This document shows, piece by piece, positions 1 to 8,773 of a stretch of 43,152 bases of DNA. Location of the stretch: positions 1 to 43,152 of the forward strand of contig JAGWWC010000008.1 in NCBI GenBank assembly GCA_018970545.1, given 5' to 3'. This DNA is from Betaproteobacteria bacterium (GTDB lineage Bacteria > Pseudomonadota > Gammaproteobacteria > Burkholderiales > Burkholderiaceae_A). Position numbers and translations under genes: made by a program. Below the pieces are notes generated by a model that saw only the letters and a program-made list of their open reading frames with translations, had not been told where the DNA came from and searched no databases. The stretch's first letter is position 1; each line of letters begins with the position of its first letter.

Positions 1-1110
1 CACGCCCATAAAAATCGCAAACACCATCGATCCGAATGCAATTCCCCATGAGAGTTCAAAACCAAATGCGAGTTCAGAAAAACTCTGGAAATTTGTGGTC
101 GAAAACTCAATCCATTGCATGCCTGCAGCCAGCAGTAGTCCAAAGACCCCGCCGATGGCCGCCAGGCCCACTGATTCAGCAAGAAAGGCCGCGAGAATTG
201 CTAGGCGCTGAAATCCGAGTGCCCGCAGGGTACCAATTTCAGCAGTCCGCGATGCAACAGCCGCCTGCATGGTAATGGTCGCGCCGATAATTGCGCCGAT
301 GGAGAAGATGGCTGCAAGTGTCAGGCCCAAAATCTGGATAAACCGCGATAAGCCCGCCGACTGCTCAGCATAGTACTCGGCCTCGCGCTTGGCAGCCAAT
401 GTGATGCGTGGATCTTGCGATAAACGCTCCGATAGGCCAGCGAAACTGGATGGGTCCGTTAATCGAATCACCACCGAGGAATAACTGTTGCGGCGAAACG
501 CCTGCATGAGTGAATCCACATCGCCCCAGATCTCCGAATCAAATCCGCTGCGGCCGCCATCCATGAGGCCCACCACCTGCCACTGCCGGCCGCCGAAGGT
601 CAGCATTTCGCCAAGCTCTACGCCAGCAAACTGTGCCTTCACCGCACGGCCCACCACAATTTCATTGGAGCCAGGCCGAAACATTCGGCCCTGAGTGAGT
701 CGCACGCCACGCCGCAGCGCAATGCCGGTCTGCTCCATGCCGCGAATCAAGACATTGGACATCTTGCCGGTCGCCTGCTTGGGCAGGCTAATGAGCATCA
801 CGATTTCCCGGGACACCAGGGGCTCGCCGATGACGGCAACCTCAGGCAGCGTGCCGACCAAGGCGGCTTGAGAGCGCTCGACAGCACTCTGGACTTCGGT
901 GGTGGAGCCTTTACGCGAGATCACTACATTGTCAGGCTCGCCCGTGGCCACCAGTGTCCGCTTCAGTCCGGCATCTAGCATCAATGCCGTTGCAAATACA
1001 AACACCACCAGGGCCATACCGCTTGCAGTCAAGAGGGTGGTCACGCGACGCACCCAGAGATTGCGCAGGCTGTAGTGCAGCGGAATTGATAAGAGCCGAA
1101 TCGCGATCAC
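1..1110 (-). CDS. ABC transporter permease, FtsX/MacB family (partial, C-terminus beyond window)
   Basis: The GTG start at 1110 shares one base with the TAG stop of the upstream permease gene (TAGTG), so the two are translationally coupled. The reading frame stays open to base 1, so about 370 residues are visible and the end is missing. The N-terminus (IAIRLLSIPLHYSLRNLWVR) is followed by one hydrophobic segment (residues about 25-45), a long periplasmic MacB-PCD-like region, and then transmembrane segments that include the typical FtsX stretch ending in RTAEIGTLRALGF. This is the second permease of the operon and probably forms a heterodimer with its neighbour. The substrate is unknown; lipid, lipoprotein or peptide export is usual for this family. 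The start is GTG and I see no strong ribosome binding site, consistent with re-initiation. Confidence 0.85.
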   Translation of the reverse strand, partial: MIAIRLLSIPLHYSLRNLWVRRVTTLLTASGMALVVFVFATALMLDAGLKRTLVATGEPDNVVISRKGSTTEVQSAVERSQAALVGTLPEVAVIGEPLVSREIVMLISLPKQATGKMSNVLIRGMEQTGIALRRGVRLTQGRMFRPGSNEIVVGRAVKAQFAGVELGEMLTFGGRQWQVVGLMDGGRSGFDSEIWGDVDSLMQAFRRNSYSSVVIRLTDPSSFAGLSERLSQDPRITLAAKREAEYYAEQSAGLSRFIQILGLTLAAIFSIGAIIGATITMQAAVASRTAEIGTLRALGFQRLAILAAFLAESVGLAAIGGVFGLLLAAGMQWIEFSTTNFQSFSELAFGFELSWGIAFGSMVFAIFMGV

Positions 1111-2279
1111 TAGATTGCCCGCAGGCCCTCCACAATTCGAATACGCGCCGAGCGGGTGGCGGGGATGATGGCCGCAATCAGGCCCACCAGCACCGCCAGC
1201 ACCAGCTGTGCTGCAGTCGTGTCTCGGGAGACTTCAAAGACCGGAAACAATGTGCCGATGCTGCCCGAGAATGCGGCGGCAGCAGGAAAGGTCAGCGCGG
1301 CGCCCAACATCCCGCCAATGACCGCCAACAGCAAGGATTCACCGGTGACCAATCCAGCAACAAATCGCGGTGAAAAGCCCAGTGCCTTTAAGGTGGCGTA
1401 TTCACCGATCCGCTCCCGCGCGGTCATCGCCATGGTGTTGGCCATCACCGCCAAAATAATCAGGATCACGACATAAGAGACCACCTGAATGGCCAGCACA
1501 ATGGCCTCGGTCATGGCGACGAAACCCAGTTGAAAGGCCTTCTCAGTCTCGGTCAGTGTTTCAAACGCAGAATTTTTAAAAAGCGCATCAATGGCCAGGC
1601 TGATCTCAGCGGCGCGTGCCGGCTCGGTGATCTGCGCAATGAATACGCCCGTGGTGTTAGCAGCCCTTGGCAATGCCCTGCGCTTGGCTTCTTCATTAAG
1701 ATATTCCCAGTGAAAAAACATCTGCGCCGCATCGGTTGAGGGGTCTCGGCCATCGTAGATGCCGCGCACCTGAAACTCCCAGTTGCCGGGATAGATCGTG
1801 CCCTTTAAGGTCATCTGGTCGCCCACCTGAAGGCCATGGGTCTGCGCGATTTTTCGGCCGATCACCGCGCCCCGACGGTCCTTGAGAAAGGCCGATTTAT
1901 CGGCCTCCGGAATCACGTATTCCGGATAGAGATCCAAATACGACTCCGCCTGAATTGCAAACTGCGGAAAAAAGTTTTTCGGCTCTTTATAGATTGCACC
2001 GAACCAATTGGCCCAAGAGATTTGCTGTACGCCATCGGTCTGCCGAATCCGCTCTGCATGCGATAACGGCAGCGGGAACACCAGCGAAATTGAATTGCGC
2101 GTAATCAGCCGCGCATTTGATGAGCCCTCCGCGCCGGCGTACCAGGCGCCCACCACCGTCGAGAGCAAGCCAAAGGCCAAAATGGCCACCACCAGCCCCA
2201 ATAAGGTCAGCAGCGCGCGGCCCTTATGGCGCCAGACATTACGCAGTAACAAATTAAAAATCAGCATCGGCCTTGGCAA
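1110..2279 (-). CDS. ABC transporter permease, FtsX/MacB family
   Basis: A 389-residue inner-membrane permease. One transmembrane helix lies near residues 18-45 (after NVWRHKGRALLTLLGLVV), then a large periplasmic domain, then three helices in the C-terminal third containing the FtsX signature MTARERIGEYATLKALGFSP. This is the four-helix topology of MacB, LolC/E and DevC proteins, but without a fused ATPase domain. It lies 12 bases after the ATPase gene and overlaps the next permease gene by one base. Together with the HlyD-type adaptor these form a complete inner-membrane export assembly that probably borrows an unlinked TolC-like channel. An in-frame ATG four codons downstream (2267) is an alternative start. 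Substrate cannot be told from sequence. Confidence 0.9.
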   Translation of the reverse strand: MPRPMLIFNLLLRNVWRHKGRALLTLLGLVVAILAFGLLSTVVGAWYAGAEGSSNARLITRNSISLVFPLPLSHAERIRQTDGVQQISWANWFGAIYKEPKNFFPQFAIQAESYLDLYPEYVIPEADKSAFLKDRRGAVIGRKIAQTHGLQVGDQMTLKGTIYPGNWEFQVRGIYDGRDPSTDAAQMFFHWEYLNEEAKRRALPRAANTTGVFIAQITEPARAAEISLAIDALFKNSAFETLTETEKAFQLGFVAMTEAIVLAIQVVSYVVILIILAVMANTMAMTARERIGEYATLKALGFSPRFVAGLVTGESLLLAVIGGMLGAALTFPAAAAFSGSIGTLFPVFEVSRDTTAAQLVLAVLVGLIAAIIPATRSARIRIVEGLRAI

Positions 2280-2291
2280 GTAAAGTCTGCA

Positions 2292-2975
2292 CTAAGCCGA
2301 ATGCTCGGCATCACGCTCGAGCTGGCCTTTTTCAAGATGCACCGTGGCCCGCGCGTGCTCTGCCGCCTTGGGGTCATGGGTCACCATCAGGATGGTCTTG
2401 CCCATATCGCGATTTAAGCGGCCCAGCATCTGCAAAACATCGTGAGCAGACTGTCGGTCGAGGTCTCCAGTCGGCTCATCAGCAACGATCAAGGCAGGGT
2501 CAGTAATCAGAGCCCGTGCGATTGCCACTCGCTGCTGTTGGCCGCCAGAGAGTTCGCTGGGTGTATGGTCGATACGATCTGAAAGGCCGACCATCTCCAG
2601 GGCCCGGGTCACGCGGGCTTTTTTCTCTGACTCAGAGAGGTCCGTCAGTTGTAATGGCAGGGCCACATTCTCAAATGCGGTGAGTACCGGAATCAAGTTG
2701 TAAAACTGAAAAATAAACCCGACGTTCGCTGCCCGCCATCGCGCCAGATCCGACTCGGAGAGCTTTGAGATATCTCGGCCGTCAATCACTATTTCGCCCG
2801 AATCAGGCCGATCAATTCCCGCAATCAGATTGAGCAGAGTGCTTTTGCCCGAACCCGAGGGGCCCATCAGGGCGAGAAACTCACCCTGACGCACCACCAG
2901 ACTCAGATCGCGCAGCACGGGCACCTGCTGGTCACCACGCCGATAACTTTTACTGACATGGCGCAGTTCAATCAT
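2292..2975 (-). CDS. ABC transporter ATP-binding protein (MacB/LolD type)
   Basis: A 227-residue ATPase with all expected motifs: Walker A GPSGSGKS (residues 38-45), Q-loop FIFQFYN (about 88-94), signature LSGGQQQR (142-149), Walker B ALIVADEP (161-168) and the switch histidine H200 in [12 protein letters not shown]. Length and sequence fit the LolD/MacB-N/FtsE group that powers FtsX-type permeases by a mechanotransmission mechanism. Its ATG overlaps the stop of the adaptor gene (ATGA at 2972-2975), indicating coupled translation. It lies between the adaptor gene and two permease genes. Role: ATP hydrolysis in the cytoplasm that drives export or conformational change across the periplasm. The identity of the exported molecule is unknown. 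Confidence 0.93.
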   Translation of the reverse strand: MIELRHVSKSYRRGDQQVPVLRDLSLVVRQGEFLALMGPSGSGKSTLLNLIAGIDRPDSGEIVIDGRDISKLSESDLARWRAANVGFIFQFYNLIPVLTAFENVALPLQLTDLSESEKKARVTRALEMVGLSDRIDHTPSELSGGQQQRVAIARALITDPALIVADEPTGDLDRQSAHDVLQMLGRLNRDMGKTILMVTHDPKAAEHARATVHLEKGQLERDAEHSA

Positions 2976-4132
2976 TGCGCAACGACCTTGATCCGCTGTC
3001 CGTCTTTGAGTGCACCCGGCCGAATCACCACCCGCTGGCCGGGCTTGAGATTGGTCACTGGAATGAGTTCGGCGGCCCCCGCAGCGGCAGACGATGCTGC
3101 CGACTTTCCAGCAGCCGCATCAGCAGGAATTACGATCTCAATTCGCTTTACCCGGTCGCCTTCAATGAGGTAGACCCATTGCCGGCCGTCGATCTGGGCA
3201 ACCGCCTGCCGATTCACCGCAACGATGGGCCGACGCTCTGCATCCGAGAGCTGACGCTCGAGGAACACCACCTTGGCCGACATATCCGGCAGGATCCGCG
3301 GATCGCGAGTCATGAATTTTATTTTTACAAGACGCGTCGCCTTTGCGCGATCAATGGTCGGGACCATCCGCGCGATTTCTCCGACAAAACGCTCTCCCGG
3401 GATCGCATCCAGTCCAATCTCGGCGGGCTGACCGATCCGCAGGCGGCTGATGCTGGACTCCGAGACATCGGCTTCGACTTCGAGTGTCGACATATCAGCA
3501 ACCGTGACCACCGCGCCCTTTGAGTCAATGGCCGAAGAAAACGGAGTGATGTTATCGCCCACATTTGCATTTTTGGTCAGCACAACCGCATCAAACGGCG
3601 CCCGGATCTCTGTCTGTGCAAGATTGGCCTGGGCCACCCGCTCTGCCGCTTGGGCAGCAGCAATAGCAGCGCGGGCCTTATTCAAACGTGAGACGGCCGC
3701 ATCATGGGCCGAAGAGGAGATAAATTTCTGCGCAAGGAGCTGCTCGCTGCGCTTTGCGTTTTGTTCAGCGTCCGTAAGCTCGGCCTGCGCGACACCGACC
3801 TGGGCAGTCGCCTGCTCGAGCTGTGCCAACACATCGCGGCGCTCAAGCCGGGCGATGACCTCGCCGGCCTTGACCACTGAGCCCTCGGCGACCCCCAGCC
3901 ACTCCAGGCGGCCTGTGGCTTTTGATGACAACGCCGCCTTGCGCTGGGCCACCACGTAGCCCGAGGCATTCAACACAGATAGGGTCTGTGATGCGAATGC
4001 CTGCACCACCGGAGTGGTCTGCACCGGCTCAGCAGCCGAGCGCCACCACACCAGTATGGCAAGCACGGCAGCCGCAATCGGCAGGCCGACTTTCCAGAAT
4101 CGTAAAAGCCCTGATAACGAGCGCATCGCCAT
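2972..4132 (-). CDS. HlyD/MacA-type periplasmic adaptor of an ABC exporter
   Basis: I place the start at ATG 4132 (MAMRSLSGLL, 386 residues). An open frame reaches back to 4219, but those codons would overlap the divergent gene at 4207 and lack homologous character. ATG 4126 is also possible; none has a strong ribosome binding site. After a membrane anchor (residues about 14-30 ending in WWRS) come a lipoyl/barrel-sandwich half (KATGRLEWLGVAEGSVVKAG), a coiled-coil hairpin rich in Ala/Gln/Glu (LEQATAQVGVAQAELTDAEQ), the second lipoyl half (IRAPFDAVVLTKNANVGD) and beta-barrel domains. This is the MacA/DevB layout. First gene of the export operon; it should bridge the permeases to an outer-membrane channel encoded elsewhere. 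Confidence 0.9.
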   Translation of the reverse strand: MAMRSLSGLLRFWKVGLPIAAAVLAILVWWRSAAEPVQTTPVVQAFASQTLSVLNASGYVVAQRKAALSSKATGRLEWLGVAEGSVVKAGEVIARLERRDVLAQLEQATAQVGVAQAELTDAEQNAKRSEQLLAQKFISSSAHDAAVSRLNKARAAIAAAQAAERVAQANLAQTEIRAPFDAVVLTKNANVGDNITPFSSAIDSKGAVVTVADMSTLEVEADVSESSISRLRIGQPAEIGLDAIPGERFVGEIARMVPTIDRAKATRLVKIKFMTRDPRILPDMSAKVVFLERQLSDAERRPIVAVNRQAVAQIDGRQWVYLIEGDRVKRIEIVIPADAAAGKSAASSAAAGAAELIPVTNLKPGQRVVIRPGALKDGQRIKVVAQ

Positions 4133-4206
4133 ATTTGATAGAGTTTTTCGAAGGAAACCGTTGATCTTACGGTGATTTCCCCCGCACTCCAAAGGAGCCC
4201 AGCACG

Positions 4207-4905
4207 ATGAACGCCTCATGGATTTCTGTAAAAAACACCCGCAACGAGCAATTCGATGCCTATCTGAGCCTACCGCCGACAGGCCGCGGGCCAGGGCTTG
4301 TCGTTCTGCAAGAGATTTTTGGCGTGAATGAGCACATTCGGGCCGTTGCAGATCAATACGCAGCAGATGGCTACTGTGTCATCGCACCCGATATTTTTTG
4401 GCGGGAAGGCCGAAAGATTGAACTGGGCTACGATCCCCAAGGCTTTGAACGTGGCCTAGGCCTTTTAGGAAAACTCAATATTGATCAGACCGCCATCGAC
4501 CTACACGCAACCGTCGCAGCCGTAAAGCAGCAGTCCGCATGCACCGGTAAAGTCGGGTCGCTGGGCTTTTGTATGGGCGGATTACTGAGCTTTATTGCAG
4601 CAGCAGAAGCCGGCGTTGACACTGCAGTGTGTTACTACGGTGGCGGCATTCATCAACACTCAGACCGAGCGAAAAAGATTCGCTGCCCGGTGTTGTTTCA
4701 TTTTGCTGACCAAGATGCCTACATTCCGCAGAAGGCGGTGGCGGCGGTACGCAAATCACTCGGTGGCCGCAAAAATGTGCGCGTGATTGTTCATGCCGGT
4801 GTTGATCACGGCTTTAACTGCTGGCGGCGGCCCGCCTGGAATCAGGTCACCGCAGCGCGTGCGCGTGGCCAGAGTCTTGTTCATCTGTCTGAAAGCCTGA
4901 GCTGA
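4207..4905 (+). CDS. Dienelactone hydrolase family protein
   Basis: A 232-residue alpha/beta-hydrolase. The catalytic triad can be placed at C122 (nucleophile elbow GFCMGG), D170 (FADQDAY) and H201 (GVDHGF), with E36 in LVVLQEIFGV as found in dienelactone hydrolases, which use cysteine where most relatives use serine. The family hydrolyses 4-carboxymethylenebut-2-en-4-olide in chloroaromatic breakdown, but many chromosomal copies outside catechol clusters have other or unknown ester substrates. No catechol genes are near, so I do not assign clcD. A good ribosome binding site (AAAGGAG, about 10 bases upstream) supports this start. It is divergent from the export operon (75 bases between starts) and followed one base later by the EamA transporter gene. 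Confidence 0.9.
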   Translation: MNASWISVKNTRNEQFDAYLSLPPTGRGPGLVVLQEIFGVNEHIRAVADQYAADGYCVIAPDIFWREGRKIELGYDPQGFERGLGLLGKLNIDQTAIDLHATVAAVKQQSACTGKVGSLGFCMGGLLSFIAAAEAGVDTAVCYYGGGIHQHSDRAKKIRCPVLFHFADQDAYIPQKAVAAVRKSLGGRKNVRVIVHAGVDHGFNCWRRPAWNQVTAARARGQSLVHLSESLS

Positions 4906-4906
4906 T

Positions 4907-5773
4907 TTGCCGACACTCGCCCTTGGTTTAGTGCTGCTCGCGGCGGTCTGCCACGCCGGCTGGAATCTCGCTTTGAAGCAGGCCAAAGGGGGTGGGCTCG
5001 CTTTTTTCGCACTGCTCGGCATCTTCGAGATTCTGGTCTGGGCCATCCCGGTCGGACTGCTGCTGCCCAAGCTCGAGGAATATCACCCCAACTGGCTTAT
5101 CGCCATGCTGGGCAGCGCGATCGTTCATGTGGCCTATTTTTGGCTGCTGCTGCGGGCCTACAAAAGTGCAGATCTCTCGCTGGCCTATCCACTGGCCCGG
5201 GCGACGGGTCCGCTGCTGTCGGTCATCGCAGCGATTGTCATTCTCGGCGAGGAGCCCTCATCTCTTAGCCTTGCGGGAGCCTTCATGATCATTGCCGGCT
5301 CGATCTGGATCGGACTCACGGGCTCTCGCGCAACCGAATTTGGTCCCGCACAATTGCGCGGCATTGGTTTCGCACTACTGTGCGGACTGATGATTGCAAC
5401 CTATACAGTCTGGGATCAACAGTCCGTGACAACAATCGGTGTTCCTGTGATGTTGTTTTATTGGGGCACGATTGTGATGCGGGTAGCGATGACAGCGCCT
5501 GCCCTATGGATAGATCGGGCTGCAATTCGGCAGTGGGTGCGCTCTGATCTACGACTGCTGCTGATTGTGGCAGTGCTCTCGCCTTTGGCCTATATGCTGG
5601 TGCTTTGGGCAATGACGCTTGCGCCTTTGAGCACGGTGGCTCCAGCCCGTGAAATCAGCATCCTGCTGGGCGTGATCGCAGGCGCAAAACTTCTTCAAGA
5701 AGGAAAGATGTTGTCACGGCTCGGGGCCGCCGGCCTGATGCTGGCTGGCATCGTGCTCATCGGGATCGGTTGA
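4907..5773 (+). CDS. EamA/DMT family transporter
   Basis: A 288-residue inner-membrane protein with about ten hydrophobic helices arranged as two EamA repeats (drug/metabolite transporter superfamily). The first repeat covers the N-terminal half with the segment LAYPLARATGPLLSVIAAIV, and the second has the matching LAPLSTVAPAREISILLGVI. The TTG start at 4907 follows the stop of the preceding hydrolase gene by one base, so co-translation is likely. The first helix (ALGLVLLAAVCHAGWN) begins almost at once, which fits this start. Members export amino acids or other metabolites, or take up small organics; the substrate cannot be predicted here. It converges on the gene ending at 5780 with only six bases between. 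Confidence 0.87.
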   Translation: MPTLALGLVLLAAVCHAGWNLALKQAKGGGLAFFALLGIFEILVWAIPVGLLLPKLEEYHPNWLIAMLGSAIVHVAYFWLLLRAYKSADLSLAYPLARATGPLLSVIAAIVILGEEPSSLSLAGAFMIIAGSIWIGLTGSRATEFGPAQLRGIGFALLCGLMIATYTVWDQQSVTTIGVPVMLFYWGTIVMRVAMTAPALWIDRAAIRQWVRSDLRLLLIVAVLSPLAYMLVLWAMTLAPLSTVAPAREISILLGVIAGAKLLQEGKMLSRLGAAGLMLAGIVLIGIG

Positions 5774-5779
5774 ACCGAT

Positions 5780-6256
5780 TTAACTCACCGGGGCCTCGGT
5801 GGAAAGAACATTCCAAGGCGGCAACTCCCTCCAGCCCGCCGCTTGAATTCGCCGCCAAAACACTTCGAGAAGCCGGTGTGCTTCGGTTCGCGATCCTTGA
5901 AAAATGGCGTTCCCCTGAACAGAAAGAAATGTCCAGGCCACTCCACTCTCCGACACAGAGACGTTGACAGAGGTAATCAGCCCCGAGCGGACCTCAATGG
6001 GCGAGTCTCGGTCTCGAGGGGGAGCCTGATCACCTTGTTGACGCACAAACTCCTCGACCGCATCACGATGCTCACGGTCAAGCGCTCTGGCGCTGGCTGA
6101 TCCAACCATCAGGTCATACGACTGATCGAGAAGCGCAATCGCGAGGCGGCGCGTCATCCAGAACTTCGCTTCGCCGCCATCGCGAACCATCCGCAACCAG
6201 AGTCGATCCTCGGAGTCACTGTATCCCACCGTCAGGCTTGAATAAGTCTGGCTCAT
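5780..6256 (-). CDS. Conserved-looking hypothetical protein (158 aa)
   Basis: I do not recognise this family. I start it at ATG 6256 (MSQTYSSLTVGYSD) because this codon overlaps the stop of the lipoprotein gene (ATGA at 6253-6256); the frame stays open to 6295. The protein is soluble with no signal or membrane segment. A compact N-terminal part contains DRLWLRMVRDGGEAKFWMTR, followed by an acidic helix-rich middle, then a beta-rich stretch and a C-terminal helix (EAHRLLEVFWRRIQAAGW) with several tryptophans. Coupled translation with a lipoprotein gene suggests a shared process, but no function can be stated. It may be taxon-restricted. Confidence 0.75.
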   Translation of the reverse strand: MSQTYSSLTVGYSDSEDRLWLRMVRDGGEAKFWMTRRLAIALLDQSYDLMVGSASARALDREHRDAVEEFVRQQGDQAPPRDRDSPIEVRSGLITSVNVSVSESGVAWTFLSVQGNAIFQGSRTEAHRLLEVFWRRIQAAGWRELPPWNVLSTEAPVS

Positions 6257-6588
6257 CGACTCCCCGACAGTCGCCACCCTTTTTTCTTTAAGCATTCCGC
6301 TAAGTGACGCTGGACTTCGGCCTCAAACTCGCGATCGATTGCGGCCTGGTCCATCATACGAATCACGCTCGCGAGGCCCGTGAAGTTGACGACCGGGGGC
6401 GGCGCCTGCGGGCGGGAGACTTCAGCGCGGGCGGCAGTTTCACAAAACACGGCATCCACTTCGACACCGACACCTGGCCGATCGGGATGTGTCCAGACGG
6501 GAGACACTGCCGCGCAGCCGACGAGCAGGCAGGCCAAGCCCCAGGCGCGGCCCTGATGAAATGCCCTACGGATCAAGCGATGTTCCAT
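6253..6588 (-). CDS. Small predicted lipoprotein, unknown function
   Basis: A 111-residue protein if started at ATG 6588 (MEHRLIRRAF); the frame also allows ATG 6612. The N-terminus is basic, then hydrophobic, and ends in a lipobox LVGC with the acylated cysteine at residue 25, so it is a probable signal-peptidase II substrate. The lack of Asp after the cysteine suggests outer-membrane sorting. The mature part is proline/alanine-rich at first, then has a helical stretch (MDQAAIDREFEAEVQRHLAE). It sits just downstream of the initiator tRNA gene and is coupled to the following unknown gene by ATGA. Function unknown. Confidence 0.7.
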   Translation of the reverse strand: MEHRLIRRAFHQGRAWGLACLLVGCAAVSPVWTHPDRPGVGVEVDAVFCETAARAEVSRPQAPPPVVNFTGLASVIRMMDQAAIDREFEAEVQRHLAECLKKKGWRLSGSR

Positions 6589-6674
6589 GTGCCGCTCCCT
6601 CGAAGTCCCCATTATCCGGCATCAGGCGGGGCCATTGAGCAACACAGCAAGAGGCAAGCGAGGCCAGGAAGTGG

Positions 6675-6749
<75 letters not shown>

Positions 6750-6770
6750 TCAGAGAGATAATGATTCTAT

Positions 6771-7346
6771 ATGAAATTCTGCTCCCTATGCGGCAGCCCC
6801 ACCCAAGAACGCGTTCCAGAGGGCGATACTCGACTGCGGGCAGTCTGCTCCCGCTGCGACGTCATTCACTATGTGAATCCAAAAATGGTACTCGGTACGA
6901 TTCCCGTGTGGGGGGAGCAAGTGCTGCTCTGTCGTCGCGCTATTGAGCCGCGACTCGGCATGTGGACCCTGCCCGCAGGCTTTATGGAAGTGGGCGAATC
7001 GACCGCAAACGGCGCAATGCGCGAAACCATGGAAGAGGCCGGAGCCCGTGTTGAATTGGGCCCGCTGTTCAGTGTGCTCGATGTCCCCCACGTGGATCAG
7101 GTACACCTTTTTTATTTGGCGACGCTGCTTGATCTTGACTTCGCAGCGGGACCAGAAAGCCTGGAGGTTCGGCTCTTTCACGAGCACGAGATTCCTTGGG
7201 CATCGATCGCCTTTCGCACAATTATTGCGACATTACGATTTTATTTTCATGATCGTCGTCACGGCACGATCGGCCTGCACACCGGCGACATTCGCGAAGT
7301 CCAATTGCCCCATGAATCGAACACTCAGCTGGATCGCCCCCGGTGA
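6771..7346 (+). CDS. NUDIX hydrolase with N-terminal zinc ribbon (NudC-like)
   Basis: A 191-residue protein. An N-terminal zinc ribbon uses C4/C7 (FCSLCG) and C26/C29 (VCSRCD). The Nudix box runs from G70 to A92, with E76, R84-E85 and E88-E89 matching Gx5Ex7REUxEExGU, so metal-dependent pyrophosphatase activity on a nucleoside-diphosphate-linked substrate is expected. The layout recalls NADH pyrophosphatase, but the protein is shorter and lacks the typical NudC SQPWPFPxS motif, so the substrate is open. A -10-like GATAAT (6757-6762) lies nine bases before the ATG and there is no ribosome binding site, so a very short or absent leader is plausible. The 3' end overlaps aat by 35 bases. Confidence 0.92.
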   Translation: MKFCSLCGSPTQERVPEGDTRLRAVCSRCDVIHYVNPKMVLGTIPVWGEQVLLCRRAIEPRLGMWTLPAGFMEVGESTANGAMRETMEEAGARVELGPLFSVLDVPHVDQVHLFYLATLLDLDFAAGPESLEVRLFHEHEIPWASIAFRTIIATLRFYFHDRRHGTIGLHTGDIREVQLPHESNTQLDRPR

Positions 7347-8064
7347 TCCGCTGCCCCCGACCGAACTCGCGTTAACTCCCGAAGAGGGGGCCAACGGCCT
7401 GCTGGCTGCGGGTGCTGACCTCAGCAGTGCGCGGCTGATCGAGGCCTATCAACGCGGTGTGTTTCCCTGGTTTTCCAAGGGCGAGCCCGTCCTGTGGTGG
7501 ACTCCGGATCCACGAATGGTGCTCCAGATTGCCCAGTTCAAAATCTCAAAATCTTTCTCAAAGACAATTCAGCGAGCCCTCTCGGATCCCGAGTTGGAAA
7601 TCCGCAGCGATGATGATTTCGAGGCAGTGATGCGGGCCTGCGCCGAGGCCCGTCCCGGCCAGTCCGGCACTTGGATCAGCGATCCAATGATCCAGTCCTA
7701 TTGCGACCTCCATGCCCAGGGCCTGGCCCATTGCGTGACCCTCCATCGAGGCGGCGCTTTGCTCGGGGGCCTGTATTGCGTGGCGATTGGCAAAATGGTC
7801 TTCGGCGAATCCATGTTTAGCCGTATGCCCAATGGCTCAAAGCTGGCCCTTGCGGCCCTGGTGGGATGGCTTCGATCACAGGGCGGCCTAGTGATAGACT
7901 GCCAGCAGAAGACGGAACATTTGGCATCGCTGGGAGCACAAGAGATCAGACGTCAGGAGTTTGAATCCATCGTGCAGGACTTAACCCGACTGAACACACT
8001 GGCCTGGTCCACGGCGCCTGTCTCCAAAACGGATCTTGCAAGGCTTACGCATGTCGCACCTTAA
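7312..8064 (+). CDS. aat: Leucyl/phenylalanyl-tRNA--protein transferase
   Basis: A 250-residue protein starting [12 protein letters not shown]. The open frame extends far upstream, but only from this ATG does the sequence match Aat. Recognisable family segments are [43 protein letters not shown], the central [20 protein letters not shown] and the C-terminal part after [20 protein letters not shown]. Aat transfers Leu or Phe from charged tRNA to N-terminal Lys/Arg of proteins, creating N-degrons for ClpS/ClpAP. The gene overlaps the NUDIX gene by 35 bases and the following bpt gene by 14, so the three are probably co-expressed. The pair aat-bpt is a common arrangement in betaproteobacteria. 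Confidence 0.96.
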   Translation: MNRTLSWIAPGDPLPPTELALTPEEGANGLLAAGADLSSARLIEAYQRGVFPWFSKGEPVLWWTPDPRMVLQIAQFKISKSFSKTIQRALSDPELEIRSDDDFEAVMRACAEARPGQSGTWISDPMIQSYCDLHAQGLAHCVTLHRGGALLGGLYCVAIGKMVFGESMFSRMPNGSKLALAALVGWLRSQGGLVIDCQQKTEHLASLGAQEIRRQEFESIVQDLTRLNTLAWSTAPVSKTDLARLTHVAP

Positions 8065-8773
8065 AGACCTCCCCGTCGTCTCCCTTCAGTTTTACGTCAC
8101 CGCGCCCTACCCCTGCAGCTACCTGCCCCATCACAAGGCCCGATCACAGGTCGCCACTCCCAATCACCTGATCAATTCACCGATCTACAGCGATCTTGTG
8201 CAGGTAGGCTTTCGTCGCAGCGGCGTATTTGCCTATCGGCCCTACTGTGATGGCTGCAAATCCTGCATCCCCCTGCGGGTGTCCGTCCATGAGTTTGAGC
8301 CGAATCGCATTCAGCGACGCATCTGGAATCGCAATCAAGATCTTGAGGTGAAGACTTCCCCTCTTCGTTTTGATGAGGAGCACTACGATCTCTATCAGCG
8401 CTATCAGTCACTGCGGCATGCGGGTGGCGGCATGGATCACGACAGCCGAGAGCAATATGCACAATTTCTGCTGCAAAGCCGGGTGGAGTCACAGCTCATC
8501 GAATTCCGCGGCCCCTCCGGGGAATTGAAGATGATTTCCATCGTGGACTTGCTGAGTGCCGGAATCTCTTCCGTGTATACCTTTTACGATCCTGACGAAT
8601 CACGGCGCAGCCTCGGCTCCTTCGGCATTCTCTGGCAGATCGACCTCTGCCAACGGCTGTCACTGCCTCATCTGTATCTCGGCTACTGGATCGCCGAGAG
8701 CCCGAAAATGTCCTACAAGGCGCTGTTTAAGCCCCACGAAACTCTTGAAAACGGCATCTGGGTCCGCCGCTAG
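8051..8773 (+). CDS. bpt: Aspartate/glutamate leucyltransferase (bacterial Ate1-like, Bpt)
   Basis: A 240-residue protein from ATG 8051 ([15 protein letters not shown]). It carries the ATE N-terminal motif region [12 protein letters not shown], the cysteine motif [13 protein letters not shown], and the C-terminal ATE core [20 protein letters not shown] with [19 protein letters not shown]. Bacterial Bpt adds Leu to N-terminal Asp/Glu, feeding substrates to ClpS/ClpAP; older annotations call it arginyltransferase. The start overlaps the aat end by 14 bases and the stop is directly followed by the GTG of pyrD. Length is normal for the bacterial group. Confidence 0.95.
   Translation: MSHLKDLPVVSLQFYVTAPYPCSYLPHHKARSQVATPNHLINSPIYSDLVQVGFRRSGVFAYRPYCDGCKSCIPLRVSVHEFEPNRIQRRIWNRNQDLEVKTSPLRFDEEHYDLYQRYQSLRHAGGGMDHDSREQYAQFLLQSRVESQLIEFRGPSGELKMISIVDLLSAGISSVYTFYDPDESRRSLGSFGILWQIDLCQRLSLPHLYLGYWIAESPKMSYKALFKPHETLENGIWVRR

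Noticed and set aside
6943-7311. Longer version of Aat starting at 6943
   Set aside because: The extra N-terminal 123 codons are an out-of-frame reading of the NUDIX gene; Aat homology begins at ATG 7312.
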